A stretch of 64,000 nucleotides of DNA from Tetracladium setigerum (GCA_031472005.1 PZJY01000005.1:372001-436000); one strand, 5' to 3'; shown: positions 12,382 through 25,532, numbered from the stretch's first letter. Numbers and translations are program-made. Notes: generated from the sequence alone by a model not told the origin.

Positions 12382-13622
12382 CCACGGATATATCAAAAGG
12401 CACGACGAGAAAAGGGAGAGACGGAAGGGCTGGGAGGCAGATTATTCCAATGAAGAAGCGCAAAGCAAATTCAAGTCTTGGTTGGACGTTGACCTGCACA
12501 AGGCGGGTCGGTCAGTTCGCCTGACATACGATTTCATCCCAGGAGTGGATTTTGCAGCCCACTTTCAACTCAGTTCGTCATGGTCATGCTTGCATCTCTT
12601 GGGTTCTTTCAACGTGCAAGTTGCAACGGCTTCCCTACCACCTGATACTGATGCCAGATATTAAATAATAAATCGTGTGTCGAGGCTGTCTAACTAGGGA
12701 TCTTGCCTGAGTTGAAGCATTAAGGATTATCAAGCGCCGCCCGTCGATGGCTTCGCTTCGTTACACATCATCTGTGCCGTCTTCCATTAGCTACATACAG
12801 ATATCCCGATGTGATGGGCGTGCCAATGGTGATGGATGTGGATAGAATGGATGTGAATGAATGAATGAAGGAATGAATGAAAGGAAGTCGAAGCGCCCTT
12901 CTCCCTACTCGTACATCGAATCGAGGCATACGTCGTCCCTTATTCCATCTGGACCCCTATAAAAAATTAAATCATCGGGAGTTTTTGCTCCATATATTTA
13001 TTCTTGTCAAGCAATCGGTAATCAGATGGCACTGGCAGCGAACCGAACCAGGGTCCTCCGCTCGAGTATTGGGTTAATATTTGACGGTTGAAATAGGGAG
13101 AAGTAGCAGTCGTGCAGCTGCTTACCGGATGATGGATGATGCTTGTAACATTGGCACAAACACGCTCCATCGAGAATCAAGTGAATGATCATTACTCCGT
13201 ACTGTAGGTATTTAATGATGGGAGATGCGAGATGGAAATGCAAGACAAATAAGTGGGGGCAGTGGGAAGTCTTTCATTTCCCTGTTCGTTATTAGGATTT
13301 CTATTTATGACTGGGGATTTGAAGATGGAGAAAAATGAACAAGAGCAATGCTGATTGATGGTTGGAGATGAACATCCCACCATCCTCATCCTACTCATAA
13401 TAATAAGTTGGTTTTCAGCTGGGCTGGTCGCACATACCCTAATGATTGGAAGTATCTAGAATAGAGTTAAAGTACTGTAAATAGATTATAGATGGTCTCT
13501 CCTTTATTGATGTTTACGGTTTCCTGCTGTCTTCTTCCACGAGTAATCGACAATGTGACAGGGGCACAAACAAAGCCAAGCCAAACCGATCCGATGTGAC
13601 TGGCCTTGGCATGACGTTGGTG

Positions 13623-13638
13623 GCGTCATGCATGACGC
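13623..13638. promoter_or_regulatory. 16-bp perfect palindrome with bZIP-like half sites
   Basis: The sequence GCGTCATGCATGACGC is a perfect inverted repeat. Each arm carries TGACG/CGTCA, a core recognised by bZIP factors, and another ATGACGT lies 12 bp upstream. It sits about 1.5 kb upstream of the M13 peptidase start and 1.8 kb upstream of the kinase start. Binding is inference only. Confidence 0.35.
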
Positions 13639-15160
13639 TCCCGCAAACCTTTTTCAGCCAACCAGTCCAGGGCCAGCCGCCAAAAAACACAAAAAACAAA
13701 ATCACCGCCGCCGGCTTTAGGTCACGTGAACATGTGTATACTTCACGAAAACAAGGCTGCTCTCACCATGTTCCTCGTTTTGCTCCGCCGGAAGGTGTAG
13801 GAGGAGTTTTCGGAGGGTTAGGTGGGATCTTCAACCTACATTCAACCAGCTTGCAACATTATCGTACCATTGCGAGTCGCGTGCACTACTAGAAACCGAG
13901 AGAACGGAGAGAACGGAGAAGAACTGGGAAGGAAGTACCATCCTTACAAAGTACGATGGAATACCAGAATAACGATGGTGGATGATGGATGGCCTACACC
14001 ACAGGCACCCTATCAACCTAGTCTTGCCGAAGGATTCTCGCAGGATGAGGGAGTTGACCAAGCCCTCGAAGCACTTTCGTCATGCTGGGCTGGAAACGCC
14101 AATTCTACTACTGTGTGTCGTCGAACATTCTACAGGCGACCATCATTCCGGTAAATCTTATCGTTGAAGTGAGGCTGACCGAAACTTACTTTAACCAATT
14201 GCTGCCTTGTGGGAGGAGGAGGAGGAGGAAGCTACTCTTCGAAGCTTGAATGTTGCTTTTAGCCAACTGCATGTGACCTCACATAAAGTAGGTAATTTTA
14301 GACATCTCCAAGAACTCGTGCTCCTCCATAGCCTATCTATCAATCAAGTCTCGCACCAGAGTTCGGAAGTAAGTTGCCTAATAATGTTGAATACAATCAA
14401 TCTATCCTGTTCTGCCTTTTGTACTATTTACTAACTACCGTTCTTCTACTTCATATGGCACAGCGAGTCTTGATGTTTCCGGAACTTCCTCCTTGAGGGT
14501 GAGGAGTTCTGGTAAAGAATTCGAGAACCTGGAGATCGGTCGAGGCTCTACCTCTACTGTAAGATTACATCCATTGTTGCTGTGTGATTGGTTCTTTGTG
14601 TGAGATGTTCAAAGAGCCTTTCCGCCACGCAGATCATCGCTCTTTATTGTGTTTGTTGATATGCCGTTTGGTTGAGCGACGATGGAGATGGAGATGGAGA
14701 TTCTACTCGTAATCTTACAATAGCTGTTGGTAGAAAGAGTTGATTGATGACTGACTGTAGGGACGGGACCGGACTGCAGTCGGGATGTGTCAACCCTGCT
14801 GTTCCTGACAGCAAGCCAGGCCCAATTAAGGAAAGAGCTGTCTTTCCCCGCAACAGCACCTTAGGTCCAGGCGGCAGAGGGAGCTTCGTCAACCTCAACG
14901 ACGACAAACATCAAACATCAACCTTCATCAATAAACATTGGAGTACATTTGCTCTTTTATATTCGAACCAGTTCCAGCGGTCTGGTACCAAGCAGCTAGG
15001 GACACACTCGTCTTACCAGACGTGCACCGAAAACCAACAGCTTCCGAAGGCCATCGCGTCATTTGCCAGGTCAGGCAGATTGCCTCCAAAGGCAGAATAG
15101 ACCTTGCAGCAATTACAATTGCAAAGTACTAGGAGCCGAGAGCTGTATCTCTACGACGCA

Positions 15161-17777
15161 ATGGCGGATTCCGAGCGGTCCCCTTTGCTCGCGTCGGGAA
15201 GGACGGAGGAGGGTGCGAGTAACAACATCTCAGCGAAGGTCAAGGGAGCTGGGAGGTGGATTGCACGTCATGCCGTTGCTATCTTTGCCAGCATCTTGAT
15301 CTTAGCTGTGCTTGCCGTTCTAGCTGTCTTCCTGGGAGGTGAGCAATTGAGCATTCTCTGGTGTTCTGCGGGATTTCATATACTAATGACCGATTCGAAT
15401 AGTCAACGGCCATCAGAAGCCCTCACCTAAAGCAAACATATGCCAGACTCCTGCATGCATTCATGCGTCCTCCGAAATCCTGTACAACCTCTCTCCGAAA
15501 TACAAGGAACTCGATCCATGCACAGACTTTGATGAATTGGTGTGTGGAGGCTGGGTGGAAAGGCACGACCTGCGATCCGACCAAGGCGATACCTCGACCC
15601 TCGCACTTATGCAAGATAATAACCAGATGTTGCTCAAACATCTCCTCGAAGCCTCATATCCGGAGAAGTCAGATGTAGGTGGTAGTCTTTATCATGCCTG
15701 CCGATCCAGTGCTAACATGGATCTAGCATTCCACTTTCTCGCCTGCTCAGCTTCTTGAAACAATGTCTTCAGTCGATCAACAGAATTTTGACAAGTTGAA
15801 GACAGCATATGATGCCTGTTTGGACGAGGACACAATCAAGAAGCAGGGTATTCAGCCGTTGTTGGAAATTCTTCATGAAGTTGATGATATGTTCCCGCTT
15901 AAACAAAAGCCCTCGGGGGCCAGAACGCCTTTCAAACCCAAAGACAGTGAAGCTCTCAGTAGTACAATGACATTCTTGTACAACTTGGGTCTATCTCCCT
16001 TGTTGGCAATTGGAGCAGGTGCTGATGACAAAGACCCAGACACTGTCGTGGTACAAGTCTCCCCACCGTGGCGCATTGGGCTTCCTGCCAAAGACTATTA
16101 CAAGGACGAAAAGGTGGTGCAGAAGTACACGGACACTATCGCCGCGGTCTTTGAAAACGTTGACAAGGTTGCATCTTCTTCTTTCGGCTTTTCCACGCTC
16201 GGAAATACCACAGAGCATGCCCAGGAACTCGTTGAATTTGAGAAGGCATTAGCTGCAGCATCCCCAGATGCCGAGGATGCCAGTGATGTTACTGTAAGTG
16301 CGGGTGTCCAAGTTCCACAACACCACTAATTTGTTGTTGTAGAAATACTATAACCCGACGTCGCTCAAGGATGCGGATAAATTTGCCCCCAGTGTCCGTG
16401 TTGCTGCGATTATCAAAAGCCTCTCGCCATCAGACGTCGCTGTTGATCGCATCATTGTTGGCTCCCCAAGCTACATGAAAGACTTGTCAGGAATACTTTC
16501 CAACTCGTCCATAGAAGTTATCAAGTCATACTTCGTATGGAAAGTCGTGCAGGCTTACTATTCGAGAACTGAATCGGAGGAATTGAAACCGTATTCTCGT
16601 TTCATTAACGAACTCCAAGGCAAGGTATGTCGTTAGATGCCAACTAATTCTTTGTGATGCTGACGAAAGTAGGATCCTGATTCGGCTCCAGAGCGATGGA
16701 GAACCTGCGTCTCCCATGTAGACAATGGTCTAGGATGGATTTTGAGTCGTTTCTTTGTCGAGAAGGCATTCTCAGAGAAGGCCAAGCAGTTTGGAGATCA
16801 AATCATCTCAGACATCAAAGGCATGTTCATCGAGAAGCTCAAGGTCACATCTTGGATGGACGAAAGCGTCGTGGAGTTGGCGATCCAGAAGGTTCATAAG
16901 ATTGTTCAGAAGATTGGATATCCAACCAAGGTAAGCCTGGACGCGACGCGTTGTGTATTGGGAACGAGACTAATGTATGACAGAGTCCAAATATCATGGA
17001 CCCACCAAGTCTTCACGACTACTATCTCTCCGTCAATGTTACTCCTACGTCGTACTTCAAAAACGCGCTGTCCATGGATCGTCTCGAGGTTGCTCGCGAA
17101 TGGTCAAGTCTCGGGAAGCCAGTTGATCGTGAACAATGGGATATGACCGTTCCAACAGTAAACGCTTACTACAATCCTCCTGGAAATGAAATTGTCTTCC
17201 AGCAGGAATCATGCAGTTCCCTGTATTTGACGTCAAGGTCCCCCAATACCTCAGCTATGGAGCATTCGGATCGGTCTCTGGTCACGAGCTCTCCCACGCA
17301 TTCGATTCCACCGGTCGCCATTATGATCAAAACGGCAATTACACAGACTGGTGGACCAAAAGCACCGTCGAAGGCTTCAAAAAGCGCGCGGACTGTTTCG
17401 TCGACCAATACGCCCAATACTCGGTCCCAGGACCAAACGGTGAACCCCTCCACGTGAACGGCAAGCTCACCCTCGGCGAGAACATTGCCGATGCAGGCGG
17501 CGTCACTGCTGCCTTTGGTGCGTGGAAAAAGCGCCAGGCGGAAACCCCCAATGAAGATCTGCCCGGTCTGAGCCATTTCACGCAAGAGCAGCTCTTCTTT
17601 GTCAATTATGCGAATACGTGGTGTGGCAAGAGCAGAGATGCGACGGCGGTCAATCGCATCTATACGGATCCGCATTCGCCGAAGTGGGTGAGGATTTTGG
17701 GGACAATGGCCAATTCAAGGGATTTTAGGGAGAGTTTCAAGTGCAAGGTTAAACAGCCAACCTGTGAGCTGTGGTGA
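15161..17777 (+). CDS. M13 (neprilysin-type) zinc metallopeptidase, with one frame break
   Basis: Six exons (15161-15338, 15403-15674, 15727-16293, 16343-16624, 16673-16930, 16984-17777) encode about 783 residues, the usual length for neprilysin/endothelin-converting-enzyme proteins. A single hydrophobic segment near residues 35-57 (ARHAVAIFASILILAVLAVL) predicts a type II membrane protein with an extracellular or luminal catalytic domain. The N-terminal M13 domain follows. The C-terminal catalytic domain has the HExxH zinc site in SGHELSHAF and the third zinc ligand region GENIADAGG. It should cleave small peptides. At 17199-17200 one C appears to be missing: adding one base to the CC restores an uninterrupted frame through NPPGNEIVFPAGIMQFP into the zinc site. 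Without it the catalytic domain is lost. Several other genes here share this defect type, so a sequencing error is more likely than a pseudogene. Confidence 0.9.
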
Positions 17778-20065
17778 TTGTGATTGCAATTGCCTACTTT
17801 AGGTATGCAGGAGGACTTGGGGTGGGGTGTGAATGCATGGAGTTTTTTGGTATGTTTTTGTATCTATATAGCTTCTCTTTTTCTTTTTCTGGCGTGGAAT
17901 GGAATGTGATGGGATCGAATGGATTTGACCTGGAACTTGGAAGAAAGATGGCAGATTGAAGGTTGTTGAAAAGACATTAAGGGGCATGACATTTGTTAGT
18001 TGAAACTGCGTAGGAAGGTATGTATTTTAGGTAGTAGTAAGCACAATCAATGGTCTTTTAGTAATCCAAGGCCTGGGAGGTTTCTGGGGTTATGAACGGC
18101 GTATCCTCTTTTCTCTTTTTAAAAAGATAAGTATTGCTTTTGTGCTTTATGGTCTGTAAATTCTTGGGGGGTTGAGGATGGCGTTTTTAGATTGAGAGAA
18201 GGGATGTATGTATAGATTGATTATTTGGTTCATGATCTGGCAGGAAGGACATTTCAAGACAATTTAATCTCGAACCACCATAGGTATTCAAAGTATTTGG
18301 AGAGGGGAGACGGGGGTTTATCATCTCCAAAGGGGGGGGGGGGGGGGGGAGTAAACCAGACGAAGAAAGTTTGAAGTTTTTGGAAGTTTTGGGATCAGCA
18401 AGCGGGCAGTATAGTGGGGCGATGGAAGAATGGGATAATGTTTATTGTTTGTAGAGTATTTGTAAATAGGTAAGATTTTACCTGAGAAGGGATTGTGGAT
18501 ATTTATTTATTTTTTCGGGAGGGAGGTAGGGGAAAGGATTTTATTTTCTGATCGTAGGAAGCGGGGAGGGGGAGGAGAGGAAGGAAAGGGAGAGTTCTCG
18601 AGGTATACCTAGATAGCTGATTGAATGAATGAGTGAAATAATGTCATGGTTTGCACAATATATGTAAGTAGGTGGTATTGAAAATACTCGAATGTCTACT
18701 CGTGAAGAGCCAGAAGAGAGATGGAAATGGTTTTCTTTTTTTTAACAATTTGGATATGGGAGGAGAGGGTAGTTCTCGAAGTGTTCTGGTATCTTGTTTT
18801 TCTTTTTTAGATAGATAGATGAATGGAATGATATCTCGATTGTTTGGAATTGAAATAAGGTGATACATACAATATTCTCTTATTGTTATTTTTTTTCTAT
18901 TTTCTACCCTTTGTTTGTCGAAAATCATCGGATGACCAAAGAAAGAGACACAAGGGAGCCGAAAAGGTGGGATTCGGAGAGAGAGGCAGAGGAGAGAGAG
19001 AGGAGAGAATAGAGTTTCCGGAGATGCTGTCATTATCTGGAAGGATGAGAAAATGTTCGCGCTGACAGGAAGAAAGAGGGGGTTCTGAGACAATGGCTGG
19101 GGACTTACTTTTCTTGGATTCGACGGAGTGTACGACTATTAATACTACTACTGCTGCTGCTGCTACTACTGTATTCAGGCGTAATCAAGCGAAAGGAGAG
19201 CTTCGAGAAGATAATGAGCGCCAGGTCAAACAAAGAAAAAGAAGTTTGGTAGGGGTATATCAAAATTCAGGTACGGTCTGGGATCTTCCGCCAAGAGAAA
19301 CACAAAAAACCTGGGGAAGTTCGGAAGAAACCTGAGATCCTTGCACACTTTTTGGGGAGAGAACAAATCTTTTCTTTTTCTTTTCCACGCGTCTGGGGGA
19401 GGTGCAATTGAGGGTTTTTTTGATGAATAATTCAGAGTCGCGTAGGGAAGAAGATAAGAAACGATGATCAAATGCACATAGGATAATTGAGAGGAAACCT
19501 AGGCCGAGTTTTCTATTCGTTGCGAAATCAATTCAATATGTGTGGAAGTGCTGGCAGGCTTGGCGCGCCGGCTGGATGAATTTTTAACTACGCGGTGTGT
19601 GATTCCGCCGAGATAATTTGGAAGGGGATATTCAGGAAACCAAATTAGTATTTTTGTGTATAATTTTATTTCATATCATCAATTCATACTTTGTTGACAC
19701 TTTCCTGTAAATAACAGAAGATAGAACAGCAGAGAGGTTGTTAGGGTAGCGCGCGTTGCGGTGCGTTGCTTGGCTGTTGCTACTTGACACGTCCCATCCA
19801 AGTTTAGCGCGGCTCCCATCCCAGCACCAATTTTTTGAGGCTCAAGGCCATCTCACGACCCTCGAAACCATTTCATCAACCCATCCGCAACCGCGACGAC
19901 AATCCGCCAACTTTCCATTCTTCTAGCAACTGTTGCACACTCCTTTTGATCATTCTCCTGATCACCCTCTCTTTATTGCCATCCTTCCGTCGCACTCGCA
20001 GACGCTCTCTATTTTGATTCCCCTTCGATCCCCCGCTGCATTCGCAGTCGCTGATCATCATCATC
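17778..20065. other. Gene-free spacer with homopolymers and microsatellites
   Basis: I find no supported gene. The longest frames are purine/pyrimidine-biased and lack domain features. Notable are an 18-G run (18332-18349), many GGGAGG-type tracts around 18540-18600 and a CTG/CTA tract near 19147-19170. The last 300 bp are CT-rich leader sequence before the start codon at 20066. Confidence 0.6.
18332..18349. repeat. Poly-G run of 18
   Basis: An uninterrupted run of 18 G on the plus strand, exceptional for a fungal genome. Given the short homopolymer errors seen elsewhere in the window, the true length is uncertain. Confidence 0.8.
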
Positions 20066-23000
20066 ATGCCGGCCTTCGAGGTCAACAAGGACGCCCTCGA
20101 GGGTGTCCGTCGCAACACACGCAAGGGTCGCATGAATCAAGGAGAAGAGGCTAGCCCTTTGCGCAGCCTGCCGTTAGACACTCGCAAGAAGCCTGCGCGT
20201 CGACCGAATTCAACCGCCCACAAGTCGCGCCGTACAGACGAACCATCCACATCTAATGACGATGCCGATGATACCTCACATCCTCGCGATTCCCGCTCGC
20301 AGTCTCTCGATGAGCAGGCCGAGTCTCCCTCTACCACCCCTCCACCCGCTGCCCAACCTCCATCGCGTGCGCGCAGACAGAGAACAGTATCGCGATCGGC
20401 CTCCGCGGCTCCATCAGACAATCCACCTCAACCTACTACAACCGCACCTGCTAAGCGTGGCAGACAAGCTTCTGCTACGGTGAAGCAAGAGCCAGTCGAA
20501 AAGGCACCTGCAAAGAAGGCTGCAGCACCAAAGAAGGCGCCAGCATCGAAGAAGCAACCAGCCATAAAGACAGAGCCAGCTGAGCGCAAGATTGCTGTTC
20601 CCAAGACCCGCAAGAACGTCAAAGTAGTTGATGTTACTGCCGCTGCATCGCGTCCTCGCAGAGGTGCTGCAAAGTCGATTGAATCATCCGCCAACGAAGG
20701 CATCGAGTCGGAGAACTCTTTGCCAGGCTCATACCCTTCCAATGTCCAGACAGACAACTCGTCATCCACTCCTACCAAGATCACAGCAGATCAATCAAGA
20801 ACTCCTGTCTTCCATAATACTCCTGGCCTCAAGCGTCAATACGAATCTTCTACCGACCGAAGTGCGGATTCCGTACGCGCAAAGAGAGCCCGCGATGCGA
20901 GCCACACACCAGCACAAAACTATCCGCCCTTCGCGACAGAGCGCGTTGCCCTTCACAAATCCCTATCATCACCTCGACGACCCCCGCACTCGAATCCTCT
21001 CGCACTCCTTCGGCCCCCGTCGCTGTGCCTTCTCCTATCCAACCAGTTCCCGTGGCCCAATTGCCTCAGGTCCCATCTGCTGCTCGTTCACCTTGGTATT
21101 CCTTCAACACCCCTCCACCTGCCTCTTCACCACTCTTCCCATACTTTCGTCGTGCGAAGCAACCAAAGCCGGCTCAAGACTTAGATGAGCAGACTGTCTT
21201 TCTCGATTATGTCCGAAACGAAAGCCCTGCACGACCAGCCGGTAGCTCTGCTCCAGTGGTTGTACAATCGATTAGCGAATCTACCCCAGTTGGCGAATCT
21301 ACTCCAGTTGGCGCATCTACCCCAGTTGGCGCATCTACCCCAGCAGTGGCGGCTGATTACGATGAAGAGAGTGACTTCAACCCAGATGATGAGTCTACTC
21401 CCGTAGCCCCAACAACTGGTCTCTTTGCCATGGCCCAGTCTCTGATTTCCCGTGTATCGCCCCTTCATCGTCGACGTAATACACCCGGAAAGTCTACCTC
21501 AAAGCGTAGGCCTATCGTGCCATCCCAAAGTTTCACTGCTCCTCCCATCACTAATACCACAGTTGCGGAAGACTTGGGTGCGATGATGTTCAAGATGACA
21601 CCGCGCCCTTACCCCCTCAAGTACTCGATGACAAAACCCTCTCAGCCCCAAAGACAACCCACTCGTGAAAAGAATTTGTATGATATCAGCTACACTGACG
21701 GCGAAGATGAAGACAACAAATCTATTCACGAGGATGAAGGTGAAGATTCGCTCGTCCTCACCTACGCACAGAAGAAGAAGCAAGAGCTCCTACAGATCGA
21801 AGCCACCATGAATCGAGTGCGATATCAGAACTCTTTGCAAGCTGGCCAAGCCTCTGAGCTCAAGACTAAGACTTCTCTTTCTGATGTCGACGACATTGAT
21901 AACAGACATGGCAAAAAGGTATGTGAATCTCCTCATCTGTCTGTTACAAGCTAACATCAATCTTAAGATCAATCCAACACCGGGTCAAGATCAACGTATG
22001 AAATCAGAGTTTCCTCTTCACACCCTTGTCATTCCTGCGAGTCTTTCAGGTGACCGCATGTTATTAACCGATCCAAAACTTATAGAAGCCGTCCGTGCTC
22101 TTGCTGTGTACGCAACGAGCAATCCCGATCATACTATCCCTCACCCAGCTCAGCTGACGAAAATCCTCCACCGTTACAATGAGGCGCCCGGAGTCGAGAA
22201 CCTTGTCTTTGACAATTCTTCCTCGCGCCCCGATTACACTTCCCTAGACTCTGACATCAACGGAAAATTCGATATCGATGATGACATCGATGTCAACGGT
22301 CCCTTCTCTCTTGGACTCTTCAAGAATGATGACGGCAGCTATGATCCTGTCCCATATGAGGTTGCGATGACCAGTGGCCTTCCCACCCTTGATGTCGGCT
22401 CTGATACCGGTTCTGATGCCGGTTCTGATGCGTCTTCTGATGCTCCTCCTGATGCCCCTTCTGCTATTGAAGGTGATACAATGGACGTTGGAGAAGAAAT
22501 GGCTGTTGATGATGAGCTCGCTTCTAGCCCTCTATCTTCCGTTCCAGCTTCCTCGAGTCCCCTGATTTCTGAGCCAGCTCTCTCCCCTGTTCCAGCAATC
22601 CCTGCCCCCAGCCGCCCCACTGGTTTCCTGGCAGATGTGAAGAACATGCTCGCCTCACCTTTTAAGTTCATGGGGCTTGTTGCCGCTACTACTGATAATG
22701 ATCTCAGCCCAAATGGAATCCGCGTCCCAACTACCCCTACCCCGGCCAGCAAGCTTCTCAACAAACGCGCTATAGTCAGGAGGAATCTTCTTGCTCACCA
22801 GGCACAGCTAAGGGAAGCTAATCGCACTAAGCAAACTAGTGAAGATGACATTCACCGAGCACAACGCCATAAACAAAAGCAGCGTCTTCTTTCCAACGAG
22901 AAGCGCACATCTCGCATTGCCCAAGTTACCAAATTCCACCAAAATCCAGCTCCTGGCGTCAAGCGTAAGAGTACCTACGCCGTTCCTCAGGGCACCTACG

Positions 23001-24346
23001 CCGTTCCTGAAACGGAGTGGTCCTCCAGTGAAGATGAATCAGAAAACGACGGATCTCAGGCTGTTGTTTCTCAGAGTTCGACTGCAGGTCCTCACAAGTT
23101 CCGCAAGGCTACCGATGGATACGATGGCACCCTCTTTCAGCAGCCAGCTTCTATTCAGGCAAACATCGATGAGGGACGCCCCTATCTCGCCGATCGAAAT
23201 GACGGTACCCCCGCACTCACCAGCAAAGGATCTGCTTCCGGCAACGTTTTCCACCTCTCCGACTCCCAAACCGCCAAGAATGATACAGTCACTTCGGACA
23301 AGTCTCCGTCCACCCAAACTGATGGCTCGGTCTGGGTCAAGTTTGTGCTCGAGGGTTTTGTTACCAATGGAAAAGTCATCATGGCCGAATCAGAATACAA
23401 CGCACTTCACTGCAACAAGGATAAAACCGAGAAGGAACACAACGCAGCTGAGAGCAACAAGGATCAAACCGAGAAGGAACACTCCGGTACTTACAGCTTC
23501 CCCGAATATTCCTCCGATGAAGAATCAGAAGAAGGATCTCCTACACAGACTCTCCAGAGCATGACTGACGGCCGTAATGGGCCTCGTCAAACTTTGGATG
23601 GAGGCAGTGTAGTCGCAGGCTCATCTTCAGATCGATCATCACAACCCCTTGACAGCGCGACTGACGGCCTTAATTGGCCTCGTCAAGCTACGAATGGTGT
23701 TCAAAGCACGACTGACGGCCGTAATGGGCCTCGTCAAACTTTGAACGGAGGAAATGTAGTAGAAGTTGCATCTACCGGCCAGCCAGCACAGGGTGAAGCA
23801 AACGTTCTTACCGAGAAAAACTGGCAACAATCCGCACCACCAAAGCCTCGTCCTGCCAACGCCAGCTTGCCAGTTCCCAGATTACCCGCCTCTTTCGCCA
23901 AGTATATTCCTGAAAAACCAACTCCGCTGCGTGAGTGCAAAAATATGTCGCCAATGCAGACGACCACTGCAACTTCCTCTATTGCCGAATATGACAACGC
24001 TGGTTACAACGGTACTTTCAAGGCTGCAGATGATGTTGAGATGCCAGAGAAAGTCGCTTGCGATCCAATTGATAGCTATTTGGATGACTTGAATGGGGGA
24101 CATACCACAGAGGGCAATCGCTTGAAGAAGTTGCCTAGAACTGGAGCTCGAGGAGAAGCACCAATGGACATTAAAGATGGAGAGAATTCGCGTGGAATGG
24201 AGATTGAAGAAGATGAGAATTCGCGTGGAATGGACGTTGACGAGGTGGGCATGGACCTTGACGTTGACGGTCCTATGTACTTCGTGAAGCCCGATGTGAT
24301 GGTGCTTGTTGATGAATTGCCTGATGAGGCATTTCCATTCTATTAA
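20066..24346 (+). CDS. Large low-complexity, probably nuclear protein of unknown function
   Basis: About 1,410 residues, not recognised. Two exons: 20066-21918 and 21968-24346, with a GT-AG intron at 21919-21967. Near 20949-20951 the frame must shift by one: adding a C to the CCC joins FATERVA to PSQIPIITSTTPALESS. The N-terminal third is rich in Lys, Arg, Pro, Ala and Ser, with AAPKKAPASKK and AT-hook-like KRGRQ and RPRRG, suggesting DNA or RNA contact in the nucleus. Short internal repeats follow: STPVG units near 21280-21345, DTGSDAGSDASSDA near 22400, two NKDxTEKEH units near 23430-23480, three TDGxNxPRQ units near 23566-23740, and two ENSRGM units near 24180-24235. A basic, helix-prone stretch (about 22745-22930) may be a coiled coil. 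No enzyme motif is visible. Confidence 0.75.
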
Positions 24347-24600
24347 GTGGAGGAGAAATCTTTGTTGGAAGCTTGGTTTTTGTTGGACGATGGATGATGA
24401 TAGATGGATGGACACATTTGCATGAGTGTTGCCTTTGTTTGATTTTTGTTTGTGTTCTTGATTGGATTAGAACGGCATCGCATCGCGATGACTTCAGAGG
24501 AGTTTCTTCTTTTTTTAGTTTTTCCAAGCATACATCAGCATAGCAAGGCGTTGGGGGGTGGTTATTATACCGGGCGCAATGACCCATGGGGGCGTTGAAA

Positions 24601-25108
24601 TTCTTGCTGTTCTGTAAATTCAAAAATTATTCTATCATAAAAACTTTTCTTGGTGCCTCTTACTTGTGATCTGGATCTCAGCTCAGTTTTGTCTTCTAAA
24701 ACTGCTACTGAATACCGAGTAGGTTCGAAGGATTTTCTTGTTGCCTTTTACTGGTGATTTGGATCTCGGGTCAGCTTTTATCTTCTAAAGCTGCTACGAG
24801 TACTGAGTAGGGTCGAAGGAGCTTCTTGGTGCCTTTTATTCCTTGTGAACTGAACTGGATCTCAGCTTTGGTCTTGCTAAGGGTGCGACCGTGTAGGTGG
24901 GGAGTAGTGGGTATCTTCTGAATATTTATTAACCGTTCGAGGTCCAGCTCTTGTTGCATAGCAGGTGTCAAGTTCTTTGCTGTTCTGTACATTAGGAAAA
25001 GGTGCCATCATAAAGCACAACCATCTTCTTGGTGCCTTCTACTTGTGATCTGGATATCAGCATTGGTCTTTCTAGAACTGCTACCGAGTACCGATCAGGT
25101 GCGAAGGA
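24601..25108. repeat. Four degenerate copies of an approximately 88-bp repeat
   Basis: Copies start near 24645, 24733, 24821 and 25024. Each begins with a version of TTCTTGGTGCCTTTTACTTG, continues with GGATCTCAGC and CTGCTAC-GAGTAC, and ends in GCGAAGGA or TCGAAGGA. The third copy is truncated. Copies one and four are also preceded by related blocks containing GCTGTTCTGTA-ATT and ATCATAAA, so the duplicated unit includes upstream sequence. Divergence is by scattered substitutions and small indels. No coding potential was seen. Confidence 0.8.
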
Positions 25109-25524
25109 ATACAGTATTTGACCAAGGTAAGATTACCTATTGATCGTTCTCGGGTTAGCTGTTGTCGAACTTATCACTCTCGCTTACGAGTATAGCCTCC
25201 ACTCTTGCCGCTTTCATAAACATCGCCTGTCTTTTTTCCCTCGGTCTTTTGACGGTCTCTTTTCGCAGCTATCTGGCCCACTGGCTGGTGGAGTTTTGAA
25301 TCTCCGTTGAGAGGTAGGTAGGTACTGTAACCTGCCGTCGATGCGGTTCAACAATGGGAGCAAGAGAAGAAAATCGGTGAGATGACCGAGAAAAAGGATC
25401 AGAGCCGCCACCTCGGCAAATGCAAAGGAGGATCCCATTCCACGGCAAGATCTCCGCGTTCCACCCCGCCAACATCCCCGCAATAATTATCCTTCAACAT
25501 TCTTCCGCCAGTCGCCGCCGAGGA

Positions 25525-25532
25525 TATATAAA
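25525..25532 (+). promoter_or_regulatory. TATA-like box upstream of dehydrogenase
   Basis: TATATAAA lies about 330 bp upstream of the start codon at 25861, a workable distance given the CT- and A-rich leader between them. A second TA-rich run lies near 25667-25678. Confidence 0.4.

Larger units (their letters stand above)
11790..15160. other. Long spacer upstream of histidine kinase and M13 peptidase
   Basis: This 3.4 kb lies between two divergent genes. Open frames up to about 118 codons exist, but none has domain content, good codon texture or a splice structure I could support. It contains a GT microsatellite (12141-12168), a CAG tract (12364-12381) and a 16-bp palindrome (13623-13638). 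Both promoters should lie here. Confidence 0.55.

Noticed and set aside
12308..12664. 118-codon plus-strand frame
   Set aside because: It includes a CAG microsatellite translated as Ser, shows no conserved segment and lies within the kinase promoter region.
18644..19093. 149-codon minus-strand frame in the spacer
   Set aside because: Its composition follows pyrimidine tracts, with no domain, no good start context and no splice sites joining it to anything.
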